Assembly (NCBI GenBank): GCA_963770865.1
Contig: CAVYRD010000012.1
Location: 283,681 to 347,680, forward strand
Source: Miltoncostaea sp963770865
GTDB taxonomy: Bacteria; Actinomycetota; Thermoleophilia; Miltoncostaeales; Miltoncostaeaceae
DNA: 64,000 nt
Direction: 5' to 3'
Below are positions 39,722 to 48,283 of this stretch, in pieces (position 1 is the stretch's first letter; every line of letters starts with the position of its first letter). The notes below the pieces were generated by a model, which was not told the origin of the DNA, ran no database searches, and saw only the letters and a program-made list of their open reading frames with translations. Position numbers and translations under genes: made by a program.

Positions 39722-40066
39722 TCAAGGGGTCTCGGCCCGCTCCCGCCGCCCGCCGGCGCCGAGCGCGACGCGGACCGTGCCCGGAGGCGGCGTCGCGATC
39801 CCCGGCCGCCGGGCGGCGGCCTGGTGCGCGGACGAGTGCTGCGACTCGATCGTCCGTCGTGGGGCCGGCATCACCAGGAGCCGCTCGGCGGCGGTGTTCT
39901 CGGCCACCGCCGCCAGCCGGGGGTTGACCTCCGAGAGGGGGAAGCGCAGCCGGACCCTCCAGATCACGATGGTGAGCACGAGGTAGCCGATCACCGAGAG
40001 CAGGAACACCCCGAAGGCCACCTGCTCGACGATGCGGAACCCGTCCGGGATCACCGCCTCCCTCAC
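39722..40066 (-). CDS. Small single-pass membrane protein
   Basis: This is a 114-residue protein with one clear membrane helix (VAFGVFLLSVIGYLVLTIVI, residues ~16-35), a basic segment after it (WRVRLRF), and a Pro/Ala-rich cytoplasmic tail. GTG start with GGGGAGGA upstream. Function unknown; its neighbours are the HD-GYP genes and ssb. Confidence 0.6.
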   Translation of the reverse strand: MREAVIPDGFRIVEQVAFGVFLLSVIGYLVLTIVIWRVRLRFPLSEVNPRLAAVAENTAAERLLVMPAPRRTIESQHSSAHQAAARRPGIATPPPGTVRVALGAGGRRERAETP

Positions 40067-40153
40067 CGCGTCCTCCCCGTCCGCGCCACCGGGCCCGAGT
40101 GTACGGCGGCTCCGGGCTTCGGCGGAACGGGTGTCTCGCCCTGCGCGACGCCT

Positions 40154-40618
40154 CTAGAACGGGATGTCGGATTCCTCCTGCCCGCCGCCGCCCGCCTCGC
40201 CGCCGCCCGCCGGCGCGCCGACCGGGGCGAGCTCGTCCACCGGCTGGCGCCGCTGGGCGAAGCCGCCGCCCTCGCCGCCCTCGCCCCGGCTGTCCAGGAA
40301 GAAGATGTCGTTGGCGATCACCTCGACCGACTGGCGCTTGGTGCCGTCCTGGGCCTGCCACTCGCGCCAGGACAGGCGGCCGTCAACGCCGATGCGCCGC
40401 CCCTTGGCCAGGTAGGTGGAGGCGGTCTCGGCCTGGCGGCCGAAGACCGTCACGTCGAAGTAGTTGGAGCGGTCGCCCCAGTTGCCGGTCTCATCGCGGC
40501 TGCGCGAGGAGACCGCCAGGCGGATCGAGCAGATCGCGTCGCCGCCGCCCGAGTGGCGCAGCTCCGGATCGCGCGTGAGCCGCCCCACCAGGGTGACGCG
40601 GTTGAGGTCGGCGGGCAT
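40154..40618 (-). CDS. ssb: Single-stranded DNA-binding protein
   Basis: This is a 154-residue OB-fold protein that coats single-stranded DNA. It starts DLNRVTLVGRLTRDPELRH and contains SNYFDVTVFGRQAETASTYL and GRRIGVDGRLSWREWQ. A Gly-rich linker leads to the acidic tip ESDIPF, which in SSB docks repair and replication partners. ATG with GGGGGAACGAC upstream. It is not next to rpsF or rpsR, so it may be an additional or relocated SSB. Confidence 0.93.
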   Translation of the reverse strand: MPADLNRVTLVGRLTRDPELRHSGGGDAICSIRLAVSSRSRDETGNWGDRSNYFDVTVFGRQAETASTYLAKGRRIGVDGRLSWREWQAQDGTKRQSVEVIANDIFFLDSRGEGGEGGGFAQRRQPVDELAPVGAPAGGGEAGGGGQEESDIPF

Positions 40619-40729
40619 GTCGTTCCCCCAGCTCGGGTTCGGATGTGCGGGTCATCCTGAACCCCCCGCCGGACGCCATTCGACACGCGGACGTGACGCA
40701 ATGGAGCCGGGGGCGTCACGCCGGCGGGA

Positions 40730-41371
40730 TCACCCCGCGGCGGCCGCCTCGTCCTGGTCGCGCATGCGCCCGACCTGCGCGATCGCCTGCTCCAGGACCT
40801 CGTGCGGCTGCGCACCGCTCACCAGCAGGCGCCCGTCGAACACGAACGCCGGCACCCCGGAGACCCCCAGCCGCTGCGCCGTCTGGGTCGAAGCCGTCAC
40901 CCGGTCGCGGAAGGCGCCCGCGTCCACCTCGGCGCGCGCCTCGTCGGGGTCCAGGCCGACGTCGCGCACGCAGTCCGCCAGCACGTCCCAGCCGGTGATG
41001 TCGCGCCCCTCGGTCCAGTACGCGTCCATCACCCGCTGGTGCAGCGCCTCGTGGGCCCCGCGGCCCCGGGCCCACTCGATCAGCTCCAGCGCGCGCCGGG
41101 TGTTCGGGACCCGGTCGGGGTTGGGGTTGTAAACCATCTGCGCGTCCTCGTGCATGCCGCGCACGGCCTCGTGCATGCTGGCCGGGTAGCGGCGCTCCAG
41201 CTCCTCGCGCGCGATCCCCTCGGGCGGGTACTCGGGATGAAGGTCGAACGGCAGCCACTCGATCCGCAGGCCGCGCTCCGAGAGCCAGCCGGCCCGCTCG
41301 CGCGCGACGTTGCAGAACGGGCAGACCACGTCGCTCCAGATGGTCACGGTGATCGTGTCGCTCTCGGCCAT
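40730..41371 (-). CDS. DsbA family oxidoreductase (FrnE-like)
   Basis: This is a 213-residue thioredoxin-fold protein with an inserted helical domain. The active site is VTIWSDVVCPFCNVARERAG (CPFC), typical of FrnE-like cytosolic DsbA proteins; the cis-Pro loop is GVSGVPAFVFDGRLLVSGAQ. It lacks a signal peptide. ATG with GGGAGG upstream. Likely role in thiol-disulfide exchange or dithiol isomerisation in the cytosol. Confidence 0.9.
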   Translation of the reverse strand: MAESDTITVTIWSDVVCPFCNVARERAGWLSERGLRIEWLPFDLHPEYPPEGIAREELERRYPASMHEAVRGMHEDAQMVYNPNPDRVPNTRRALELIEWARGRGAHEALHQRVMDAYWTEGRDITGWDVLADCVRDVGLDPDEARAEVDAGAFRDRVTASTQTAQRLGVSGVPAFVFDGRLLVSGAQPHEVLEQAIAQVGRMRDQDEAAAAG

Positions 41372-41431
41372 CGACGCCTCCCTCGGCTTCCCGGCCCCTC
41401 CACGCTAGGCGCCACGCCGCCCGCCCGCCCG

Positions 41432-42575
41432 GTGAGCGCGGTCGACGCCGTCGTGCTGGTCTGGGTCGCCGCGTGGGCGGTGCTCGGCGCCGGGCGCGGG
41501 CTGGTGGAGCAGGTCCTCTCGCTCACCGGGCTCGCCGCCGCGGGCCCTCGCAGGGTCGCGCCTCGCGCCCGCGTTGCTGCCCGAGGGGCGCGAGTCGGTG
41601 TGGCTGCCGCTCGTCGCCCTGGCCGGGGCGGCGGTGGGCGCCGTGCTGGCGCAGGCGGTCCTTCTCCTCCTCGCCGCGCCCCTGCGCCGGCGGGTGCAGC
41701 GCGGGGCCGCGCGCCGGCGTCGACCGGGGCGGCGGCTGGTGCTCGGCGCCGCCCTCGGGCTGGCGTTCGCCTGGCTGGTGGCCGCGGTCATCGTCTTCCA
41801 GCCGGCCGAGAGCGTCACGGGACTGCGCGACCAGGTGCGCCGCTCGGAGATCCTGCGCGAGGCCCTCAGCGTCGTGCCCCCCGACCGCGTCCTCGGCGCG
41901 CTCGCCCGGATGGACGCCTTCACCCTCATCCCGCTGCCGGCCGCCGCCCTTCCGCCGCCCCGACCCGGCGCTGGCGGGCGGCCCGGCCGCGCGCCGCGCG
42001 CAGGGCGCGGTGGTGGAGCTGCGCGGGCGCGCCTGCGGGGTGATCCGCCAGGGGACCGGCTGGGTGGCGGGGACGGACCTCGTTGCCACCAACGCGCACG
42101 TCGTCGCGGGCCAGGAGGACCTGCAGGCGCTCGTGCCCGGCGGCGGGCCGTCGCGCGACGCCGAGCCGGTCTACGTGGACGCGGCCAACGACGTCGCGCT
42201 CGTGCGCGTGGACGGTGTCGGCGTGGCCCCGCTGCCGCTGGGCGACGCGCCCCGCCGGGCCGAGGCAGTGGTGGTCCTCGGCTACCCCGGCGGCGGGCCG
42301 CTGCGCGCGGAGGCCGCCACCGCCGCGCCGCCCCGCACCGTGATCGCGCCCGACGCCTACGGAGACGGCGCCTCGGCGCGCAGCGTGGTCGTGACGCGCG
42401 GGAGCCTCGGGCCCGGCAGCAGCGGCGGCCCGGTGATCGACTCCTCCGGCGAGGTGGTGGCGGATCTTCGGCGGGACCGGCGACGGCGAGCTCCGGCGCC
42501 GCCGTCCCGCCCGGGCCGATCCGCCGGGCGCTCGCGGCGCCCCATGCGCCCACCGCCCCCGGCCCCTGCTCGTGA
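41432..42575 (+). CDS. MarP-like membrane serine protease (CvpA plus trypsin domains), four frame breaks
   Basis: The N-terminus (VDAVVLVWVAAWAVLGAGRG, then further helices) is a CvpA-like four-helix membrane domain. The periplasmic part is a trypsin-like protease: His in LVATNAHVVAGQED, Asp in DAANDVALVRVD, Ser in GSLGPGSSGGPVIDSSGE. MarP of Mycobacterium tuberculosis, needed for acid resistance, has this build. Extra bases near 41547, 41945, 42464 and 42491 break the frame; corrected the protein is about 380 residues, ending APTAPGPCS. The triad is complete, so it may be active if the breaks are sequencing errors. Confidence 0.75.
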
Positions 42576-42609
42576 GGCCGGCGCCGTCCGGGGCGCTACG
42601 GTAGGCGCC

Positions 42610-42966
42610 GTGATCGAGCTCCTCATCGTCGCGGGCCTCGCCGCCGCCGTGGTCCTGCGGGTGGCCGCCGCCCGCCGGGCCGCCCTGCGGCGCGCGCGCC
42701 TGCGCGCGGAGGCGGTGCTCGACGAGCTCGCCGCCGCGGCGTGCGAGGCGCTGGCCGGCGACGACGCCTCGCGCCGCAGCGCCCGCGCGGTGGAGCGCTA
42801 CGCCCGCACCCGCGACCGGGTGGCCGCGGCGCGCACCCGCCGCGAGCTCGACGCCCTCGTCGCGCGCCACCAGCTGCGCATGCAGGCGCGGGACCTGGTG
42901 GACCGCGGGCGCCACCGCGTCCGCGCGGCGCTCGCGGACCTGATCGCGGTCCGCCGCTCGACATAG
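42610..42966 (+). CDS. Small membrane-anchored helical protein
   Basis: This is a 118-residue protein with one N-terminal helix (VIELLIVAGLAAAVVLRVAA) followed by a long, Arg/Ala-rich helical region that may form a coiled coil (ARLRAEAVLDELAAAACEAL, RTRRELDALVARHQLRMQAR). GTG start. Function unknown. It lies between the MarP-like and VanW-domain genes. Confidence 0.55.
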   Translation: MIELLIVAGLAAAVVLRVAAARRAALRRARLRAEAVLDELAAAACEALAGDDASRRSARAVERYARTRDRVAAARTRRELDALVARHQLRMQARDLVDRGRHRVRAALADLIAVRRST

Positions 42967-43016
42967 CCCGGCCGCGCCGCAGGGACACGCTGCTGGTCCT
43001 GGCCGCGGCGGCCGCG

Positions 43017-44570
43017 ATGCTGGTCGCCGTCGTGGCGGTGGTCGGCGTCCGCGTGGCGACCGCTCCCGACGACGAAGTCCCCCCGAACACCCGCATCGGG
43101 GGGATCGCGGTCGGCGGACTCACGGGCGACGAGGCCGCGCGCGCCGTGCGGGCGGGAGCGGTCGCGCCGTCCGGCGCGGTCGTGCTGGAGCTCCCCGGCC
43201 AGGACGGCTTCCCGCGCAGCGTCTCCCTCGCGCGCCTCGCGCCACGGCCGCAGGCGCGCGCCGCCGTGGACGAGGCGCTGGGGCGCCCCTCGCTCGCGCG
43301 GCGCGTGCTCGGCGAGGTCGGCCTCGCGCCCGAGCGCAACGTGGAGCTGCGCTTCCGTGCCACCCCGGCCCGCGCGCGGGAGGTCGCGGCCGAGGTCGCG
43401 AAGGGCATCGACACCCCCGGCCGCGCCGCGACGCTGCGGGTCAGCGGCGGCCGCGTGGTGGCGACCCCCGCGCGCGCGGGCCGGGGCGTGGACGAGGCGC
43501 GCCTCAGCGGTCTCCTCGTGCGCCTGCCCTCCCAGGCGACGGTGCCCGTCGGCCCCGTCGATCCGGCCGTGAGCGACGCCCAGGCCGAGTCGGCCCGGGC
43601 GCTGGCCGAGCGGGTCGCCTCCCGGCCGGTGGCGGTGCGCGGCGCGGGCCGCCGGGCGACGATCCCGCGCGCCACGCTCCTCGAGGCCCTGCGCTTCGGG
43701 CAGGGCGCCGGCGGCATCGACGTGAGCCTCGACCCCGCGGTGCTCGCGGCCGCGGTGCGGCCCGCCTTCGACGGGATCCTGCGCCCGGCCCGCTCGGCGG
43801 GCTTCGCGGTGGAGGGGACGCGGGTCAGCGTCGTCCCCTCGCAGGACGGCCGCAGGCTCGACGTGGAGGCCCTCGCCCGCCGTGTGCGCCGCGCGGACGG
43901 CAGGCCCGTCGCCGCGCCCGTCGTGACCGACCTGCCCGCGCGCACCACCCGCCAGGCCGACGCGCTCGGCATCCGGGAGCAGGTCAGCACGTTCACCACT
44001 CCCCACGCCTGCTGCCAGCCGCGCGTCACCAACATCCAGCGCGCGGCGCAGATCCTCGACGGCACGATCATCCCCGCGGGCGCGACCTTCTCCCTCAACG
44101 AGGGCATCGGCGAGCGCACGCGGGCGCGCGGCTTCGTGCCGGCGCCGCAGATCAACGCCGGCGAGCTGGAGGACGCGGTCGGCGGCGGGGTCAGCCAGAT
44201 GGGCACCACCGTCTTCAACGCGTCGTTCTTCGCCGGCGTGCGCCTCGTGGTGCACACGCCCCACGAGTTCTGGATCACGCGCTACCCGCCCGGCCGCGAG
44301 GCCACGATCTCCTGGGGCGGGCCGGAGATGATCGTGGAGAACGACTGGCCGGCCGCCATCCTCATGAAGGTCCACGACGACGGCACCTCGCTCACCGTGT
44401 CGATGTACTCGACGAAGCTCGGCCGGCGGGTGGCGACCACGAGCAGCGGGAACGCGGTGGAGGGCGCCGCCTTCACCGAGACGGTCACGCGCAAGGTGTG
44501 GCGCGGCTCCACGCTGCGCCGCGACGAGACCTTCACCTGGACCTACAAGGCGCCTCCGGCGGGCGAGTAG
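43017..44570 (+). CDS. VanW domain surface protein with peptidoglycan-binding-like repeats
   Basis: An N-terminal membrane anchor is followed by two repeats like the PG_binding_4 domain (residues ~50-290), and then the VanW domain (FTTPHACCQPRVTNIQRAAQ, FSLNEGIGERTRARGFVPAP, VGGGVSQMGTTVFNASFFAG). VanW-domain proteins are linked to cell-wall glycopeptides but their reaction is not settled. The true start is unclear: the hydrophobic helix continues in frame to about 42975 (DTLLVLAAAAAMLVAVVAVV), but the first ATG is at 43017. A CTG start just upstream or a base error is likely. Confidence 0.8.
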   Translation: MLVAVVAVVGVRVATAPDDEVPPNTRIGGIAVGGLTGDEAARAVRAGAVAPSGAVVLELPGQDGFPRSVSLARLAPRPQARAAVDEALGRPSLARRVLGEVGLAPERNVELRFRATPARAREVAAEVAKGIDTPGRAATLRVSGGRVVATPARAGRGVDEARLSGLLVRLPSQATVPVGPVDPAVSDAQAESARALAERVASRPVAVRGAGRRATIPRATLLEALRFGQGAGGIDVSLDPAVLAAAVRPAFDGILRPARSAGFAVEGTRVSVVPSQDGRRLDVEALARRVRRADGRPVAAPVVTDLPARTTRQADALGIREQVSTFTTPHACCQPRVTNIQRAAQILDGTIIPAGATFSLNEGIGERTRARGFVPAPQINAGELEDAVGGGVSQMGTTVFNASFFAGVRLVVHTPHEFWITRYPPGREATISWGGPEMIVENDWPAAILMKVHDDGTSLTVSMYSTKLGRRVATTSSGNAVEGAAFTETVTRKVWRGSTLRRDETFTWTYKAPPAGE

Positions 44571-45433
44571 CTAGTGGCCGCCGGTCGCGCCGCCGGCCGG
44601 CGGCGGGGGCTTCGTGTAGCCGAGGCGCACCAGGTTGTTGTGGAGCGCCTTCAGGAAGCGGGCGCGGCCCTTGGCCGGCAGGAGGGCGCGCACGCGCGCC
44701 AGGGCGGGGCCGGGCTTTCCGAGCGAGTAGCCGTCGGCCACGTAGGCCGCGAGCGAGCCCTTGAAGTTGCCTCCCTGCCGCCGCGCCCGGGCCGAGAAGG
44801 CGAGCTGGAGGGCCTGGTCGCGCTCCAGGGCTGCCGGAAAGCTGCGCGTGACATCGGTGAAGGCGCCCGCGGCGAAGCTCCAGACCCGCAGGGGCTCGGG
44901 CGAGCCGGCGTAGACGCCGCCCCAGTAGGCCCAGCGGGCGTCCCAGGAGACGAACTCGGTGACGTCGTCCCGCCCAGGTCTCGCAGCACCCAGCTGGCGT
45001 CGTTGAAGGCGAGCGCGGTCAGGCGGTACGTGGCGGTCGCCGCGTCGAACGACGCCACGCTCGCCACCTCGCAGCAGTGGGCGCCGCCGGAGAACAGGCG
45101 CACGACCGCCTCGGGCTCGCCGTCGCCGTCGAGGTCGCGCAGCCGAAGGGGGTGGGGCGGGATGGCGGCGTAGGTGTTGCCGACCGTCCCGTGCACGGCG
45201 CCCGTTCCGGACGGGTCGGTCTCCAGGCCGGCGAAGTCGGTGACGACCCCGGCCCGGGTCAGCGTCAGGGTGATCGGCCCGGGGTGCTGGAAGTCCCCGC
45301 CGCCGTAGCGCAGGGAGGCGGTCACGGAGCCCGAGGTGAGCGTCTGGGTCGCCCCCAGCGCGGGCGCGGCGGCTCCGGCGATCGCGATGGCCGCGCCGGC
45401 GGCGACGAGACCGGCGCGCACCCGCGGCCTCAC
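44571..45433 (-). CDS. Exported protein with Ca-binding-like repeat, frame break near 44982
   Basis: This protein of about 287 residues has a signal peptide (LVAAGAAIAIAGAAAPALGA). The middle part holds RLRDLDGDGEPEAVVRLFSG with the D-x-D-G-D-G-x-x-E loop seen in VCBS/FG-GAP proteins, followed by HCCEVASVASFD. A base is missing near 44982; the rest then reads DDVTEFVSWDARWAYWGGVY and ends TKPPPPAGGATGGH. The GTG start overlaps the PAC2 stop by four bases. Function unknown. Confidence 0.65.
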
Positions 45434-46311
45434 GGCGTGGGCTCGTCCCGGTCGCGCAGGAAGCGCTGCAGCTCGGCCTCGAGCTCGTCGCCGGTCGGGA
45501 GCGGGCCCGGCCGGGCGTTGGGGGCGTCCTCCTCGGCGTTGGCGGCGGCGTCTTCGAGCTGCTCCACCAGCTGGCGCAGGCGCGGCTCGGCCTCGACGGC
45601 GCGGGCCACCTGGCCCTCGAAGGCGGCGGCGGCCTCCTCCAGCTCGTGCACGTCGACCGTGATCCCGGCGACCTGCTCCAGGGCGCGTACCAGCGCGAGG
45701 CTGCCCTTGGAGTTGGTGAGCCCGGCCGCGTAGTGCGAGACCGGCGCCCACATCGAGACGGTCTCCAGGCCGCGGGCCGACGCCTCGTGGTGCAGCACGC
45801 CGACGATGCCGGTGGGGCCCTGGTAGCTCGGCTCGCGGAAGCCCATGCCGGCGACGAACGACGGGTCGGAGGCCATGCCGGTGATCCTCACCGGGTGGCT
45901 GTGGACGACGTCGGCCAGCAGCGACCCGAGCGTCACGACGCGCGTCACGCCGAGCGAGACCGCCGCGTCGAGGAGCAGGGTGCAGAAGGTGCGCCAGCGC
46001 ATCGAGGGCTCCGCGCCGGCCACCAGCACGACGTCGCGGCCGCCCTCGGTGCGGGCGATGAGCACCTCGACCTCGGGCCACACGATCCGTGAGGGGGACG
46101 ACTGGCTGAGGTCGATCATGGGGCGGGTGGCCTGGAAGTCGTAGAAGGCCTCCGGGTCGAGGGCGGCGACCTTCTTGGCCCCGAGCCGCTCGCCCAGGAA
46201 CACCACCGCGCCGGAGGCGGCCCCCGCGGCGTCGTTCCATCCGCCGAAGGCCGCGATCATCACCGGGTCGCGAAGACCCGTCGGGCGCTCATCCCACCGC
46301 AGCTCGTCCAT
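45430..46311 (-). CDS. PAC2 family protein
   Basis: This is a 293-residue PAC2 (proteasome assembly chaperone 2-like) protein. It contains PVMIAAFGGWNDAAGAASGA, EAFYDFQATRPMIDLSQ, VLVAGAEPSMRWRTFC, and YQGPTGIVGVLHHEASARGL followed by SMWAPVSHYAAG. Actinobacteria with proteasomes commonly encode such proteins, although assembly function has not been shown for them. The C-terminus (residues ~250-293) is acidic. ATG start. Confidence 0.88.
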   Translation of the reverse strand: MDELRWDERPTGLRDPVMIAAFGGWNDAAGAASGAVVFLGERLGAKKVAALDPEAFYDFQATRPMIDLSQSSPSRIVWPEVEVLIARTEGGRDVVLVAGAEPSMRWRTFCTLLLDAAVSLGVTRVVTLGSLLADVVHSHPVRITGMASDPSFVAGMGFREPSYQGPTGIVGVLHHEASARGLETVSMWAPVSHYAAGLTNSKGSLALVRALEQVAGITVDVHELEEAAAAFEGQVARAVEAEPRLRQLVEQLEDAAANAEEDAPNARPGPLPTGDELEAELQRFLRDRDEPTP

Positions 46312-46392
46312 GGGGGGATGTTGACACGTGAGGCGGCGCGGCGAGCGATCGCGCGGCCGCCGCCGCCCCACGTGCCGGTCCCACCGGCGGGA

Positions 46393-46575
46393 TCAGGCCT
46401 GCTTGGCCGCCTCTACCGCCGCCGCGGCCTCGGCCATGCGGTCCCACGCGCGCCGCTCCGCCGCCTCGTACTCGCTCGTCGTCCCGTAGAGCTGCGAGTT
46501 GCGCGACACGGCCAGGTAGTCACTGGTCGCCCGCTCGAGCTCGGCGGCGGGATCGAGGATGACGTCTGCGCTCAT
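46393..46575 (-). CDS. Small helical hypothetical protein
   Basis: This is a 60-residue, Ala/Glu-rich helical protein (SADVILDPAAELERATSDYL, then YEAAERRAWDRMAEAAAAVE). ATG with AGGGGTAACG upstream. No signal or membrane helix. Family not recognised. Confidence 0.5.
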   Translation of the reverse strand: MSADVILDPAAELERATSDYLAVSRNSQLYGTTSEYEAAERRAWDRMAEAAAAVEAAKQA

Positions 46576-46707
46576 CGTTACCCCTCTTCGCGTGGGTGGC
46601 CCCGGTTCCAGAATCGGCACCGGATGCCGCTGAGGTGAGGGTGGCAGATGTGTCAACGGTCCGCCCTTGGCCCGTCGTCCAGTGGAGGCCCGGATTCACT
46701 GGACGAA

Positions 46708-46735
46708 CGGGCGGGCTCGGGGTCGAGCCCGCCCG
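46708..46735 (-). terminator. Terminator hairpin after the thioester-domain gene
   Basis: CGGGCGGGCTC pairs with GAGCCCGCCCG (11 bp) around GGGGTC, 16 bases past the stop at 46752 on the minus strand. A second hairpin built on GTCCAGTG/CACTGGAC (46677-46704) lies next to it. Confidence 0.7.
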
Positions 46736-46751
46736 CCGTTCGCGACCGGCC

Positions 46752-48125
46752 TCAGAAGCCCTGCTCGGTCTTGCCCACCCGGCGCACGACGGCGGTGGCG
46801 CCGGTCGCGTGGGCGCGAGCCGACCCGGCACCCCGCAGGGCCGCCGAGGTGTGGGCGATGCCGCCGGCCAGGCCTCGGCCGACGCGCGCCCGCAGGGTCA
46901 GCGTGGCGGAGCGACCGGGCTTCAGGGCGCCGATCGTCCACCGGGCCGAACGCCCGCTGACGCGGGCCGAGGTGCCCCGCGGGCCGCGGGCCGCCAGCGC
47001 CGAGACGCCGGGCTCGAGGCGCTGGGCCACCTTCACCCCGCGCGCGGTGCGGGCGGACGCGTTGGTCACGTGCAGCGTGTAGAACGCCACGCCGCCCGGG
47101 GCGGCGAGGCTCGGGGTGTCGAGGCTGATGACCAGCGGCGCCGCGGGGTGCGCCGGCGGGGCCGGGGGCGCCGGGGTGAGCGGCGCGGTCGCGCCGGGGG
47201 TCTCCGGGGCGAGCAGGAACAGGTTGCAGTCGATGAACGCGTGGGTCGCACCGGCGCTCAGGGAGCCCGGGCGCAGGAAGAGCTGGTCCTGCGGGGCGCT
47301 CTGGCCCGGGAGCTTGGTGGCGCGAAGGAGCGTCGGCGCCGAGGTGGCGGCCTCGACGGTCACGTTCCCCGTCACGGTCGAGCGCAGGGTGGCGCCCGCT
47401 ACGCCGTTCGCGTCGAGGGTCACCTGGGCGGGGCTCACGGTCGCCGTGGGCGCCGTGCCGGGTGTCGCCGGGACGCTCAGATCCACGACCGCGCCGGGCG
47501 TGCCGGTGACCGTGACGGCCGCGGCGGTGTCGAGGCAGGTGTCGCCGCCCGCCACCGAGACGGCGAGCTCGGACGGGACGCGCTTGCCGGCCGCCATGGT
47601 CTGCAGAGCCGTGACACGGGCGTTCAGCACCGGGTCGCTGGAGGGCGCGTCGAGGTCGCGCGCCTGGCCCGAGAGCTGCCAGATCGCCACCTGGATCGCC
47701 CCGGCCTCCAGGCCCGGATCCGGCGCGGCGGCGATCAGGGCGTCCGCCTGGGACAGCAGCCAGCCGGCCGCCAGGAACGACGGCGAGCCGAGCTCGGCGG
47801 CATCGGCGGCGCTCTGCAGGTCCACGTCGTAGTCGCGGCCGGTGACGATGTAGTGCGAGAGGTCGACGCAGGCGCCCGCTGCCTCGGTGGTCACGGCCGG
47901 CGAGCCGCCGGTGATGCGGTAGTGGTAGCGGGCCGGGCGCACGTGGACCGTCCCGCCGGTCGCCGTGTGGATGTCGACGGCCTGGGAGTAGATCGGCGAG
48001 GAGCCGAGCAGCCGGAACGTGACGCGCTCGCCGGCGAGCGCCGATCCGCAGAGGCTGAGCACCAGCGCGAGGGCGCCGGCCGCACAGGCGGCGATGCGGG
48101 CGAGGCGCGGGACGGGGCGGTTCAT
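46752..48125 (-). CDS. Surface protein with thioester domain and Ig/DUF11-like repeats
   Basis: This is a 457-residue exported protein. Signal peptide residues ~1-31. The thioester (TQXA/TIE) domain is suggested by Cys86 in EAAGACVDLSHYIVTG and Gln145 in GLEAGAIQVAIWQLSG, matching the Cys and the AxQxAIW motif whose side chains form an internal thioester in Gram-positive adhesins. Two beta-rich domains follow (LSVPATPGTAPTATVSPAQV; DTPSLAAPGGVAFYTLHVTN), the second DUF11-like. The protein ends without an LPXTG sortase signal or a membrane helix. The domain call rests on motif recognition. Confidence 0.72.
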   Translation of the reverse strand: MNRPVPRLARIAACAAGALALVLSLCGSALAGERVTFRLLGSSPIYSQAVDIHTATGGTVHVRPARYHYRITGGSPAVTTEAAGACVDLSHYIVTGRDYDVDLQSAADAAELGSPSFLAAGWLLSQADALIAAAPDPGLEAGAIQVAIWQLSGQARDLDAPSSDPVLNARVTALQTMAAGKRVPSELAVSVAGGDTCLDTAAAVTVTGTPGAVVDLSVPATPGTAPTATVSPAQVTLDANGVAGATLRSTVTGNVTVEAATSAPTLLRATKLPGQSAPQDQLFLRPGSLSAGATHAFIDCNLFLLAPETPGATAPLTPAPPAPPAHPAAPLVISLDTPSLAAPGGVAFYTLHVTNASARTARGVKVAQRLEPGVSALAARGPRGTSARVSGRSARWTIGALKPGRSATLTLRARVGRGLAGGIAHTSAALRGAGSARAHATGATAVVRRVGKTEQGF

Positions 48126-48283
48126 GGGCACGGCTCCCTCGGGCACGGGGGACGGGTGATGCCCTCCTGATCGGCCGCGTCGCGCCGTTCCGCCTCCCGC
48201 ACGATGCGCGACCCCTTTCCTCAAGGCGCCTTGCCGCGTCTCCGATGGGCGGGCATTCGCCGCCACCGGACGAAGGACCGCCC

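Noticed and set aside
41432..42575. MarP-like gene as a true pseudogene
   Set aside because: The catalytic triad and all conserved blocks survive across four single-base breaks, which fits sequence error more than decay.
46677..46735. tRNA-like folding near 46700
   Set aside because: Two plain hairpins are present but no acceptor/D/T arm arrangement or CCA end; it fits a terminator better.
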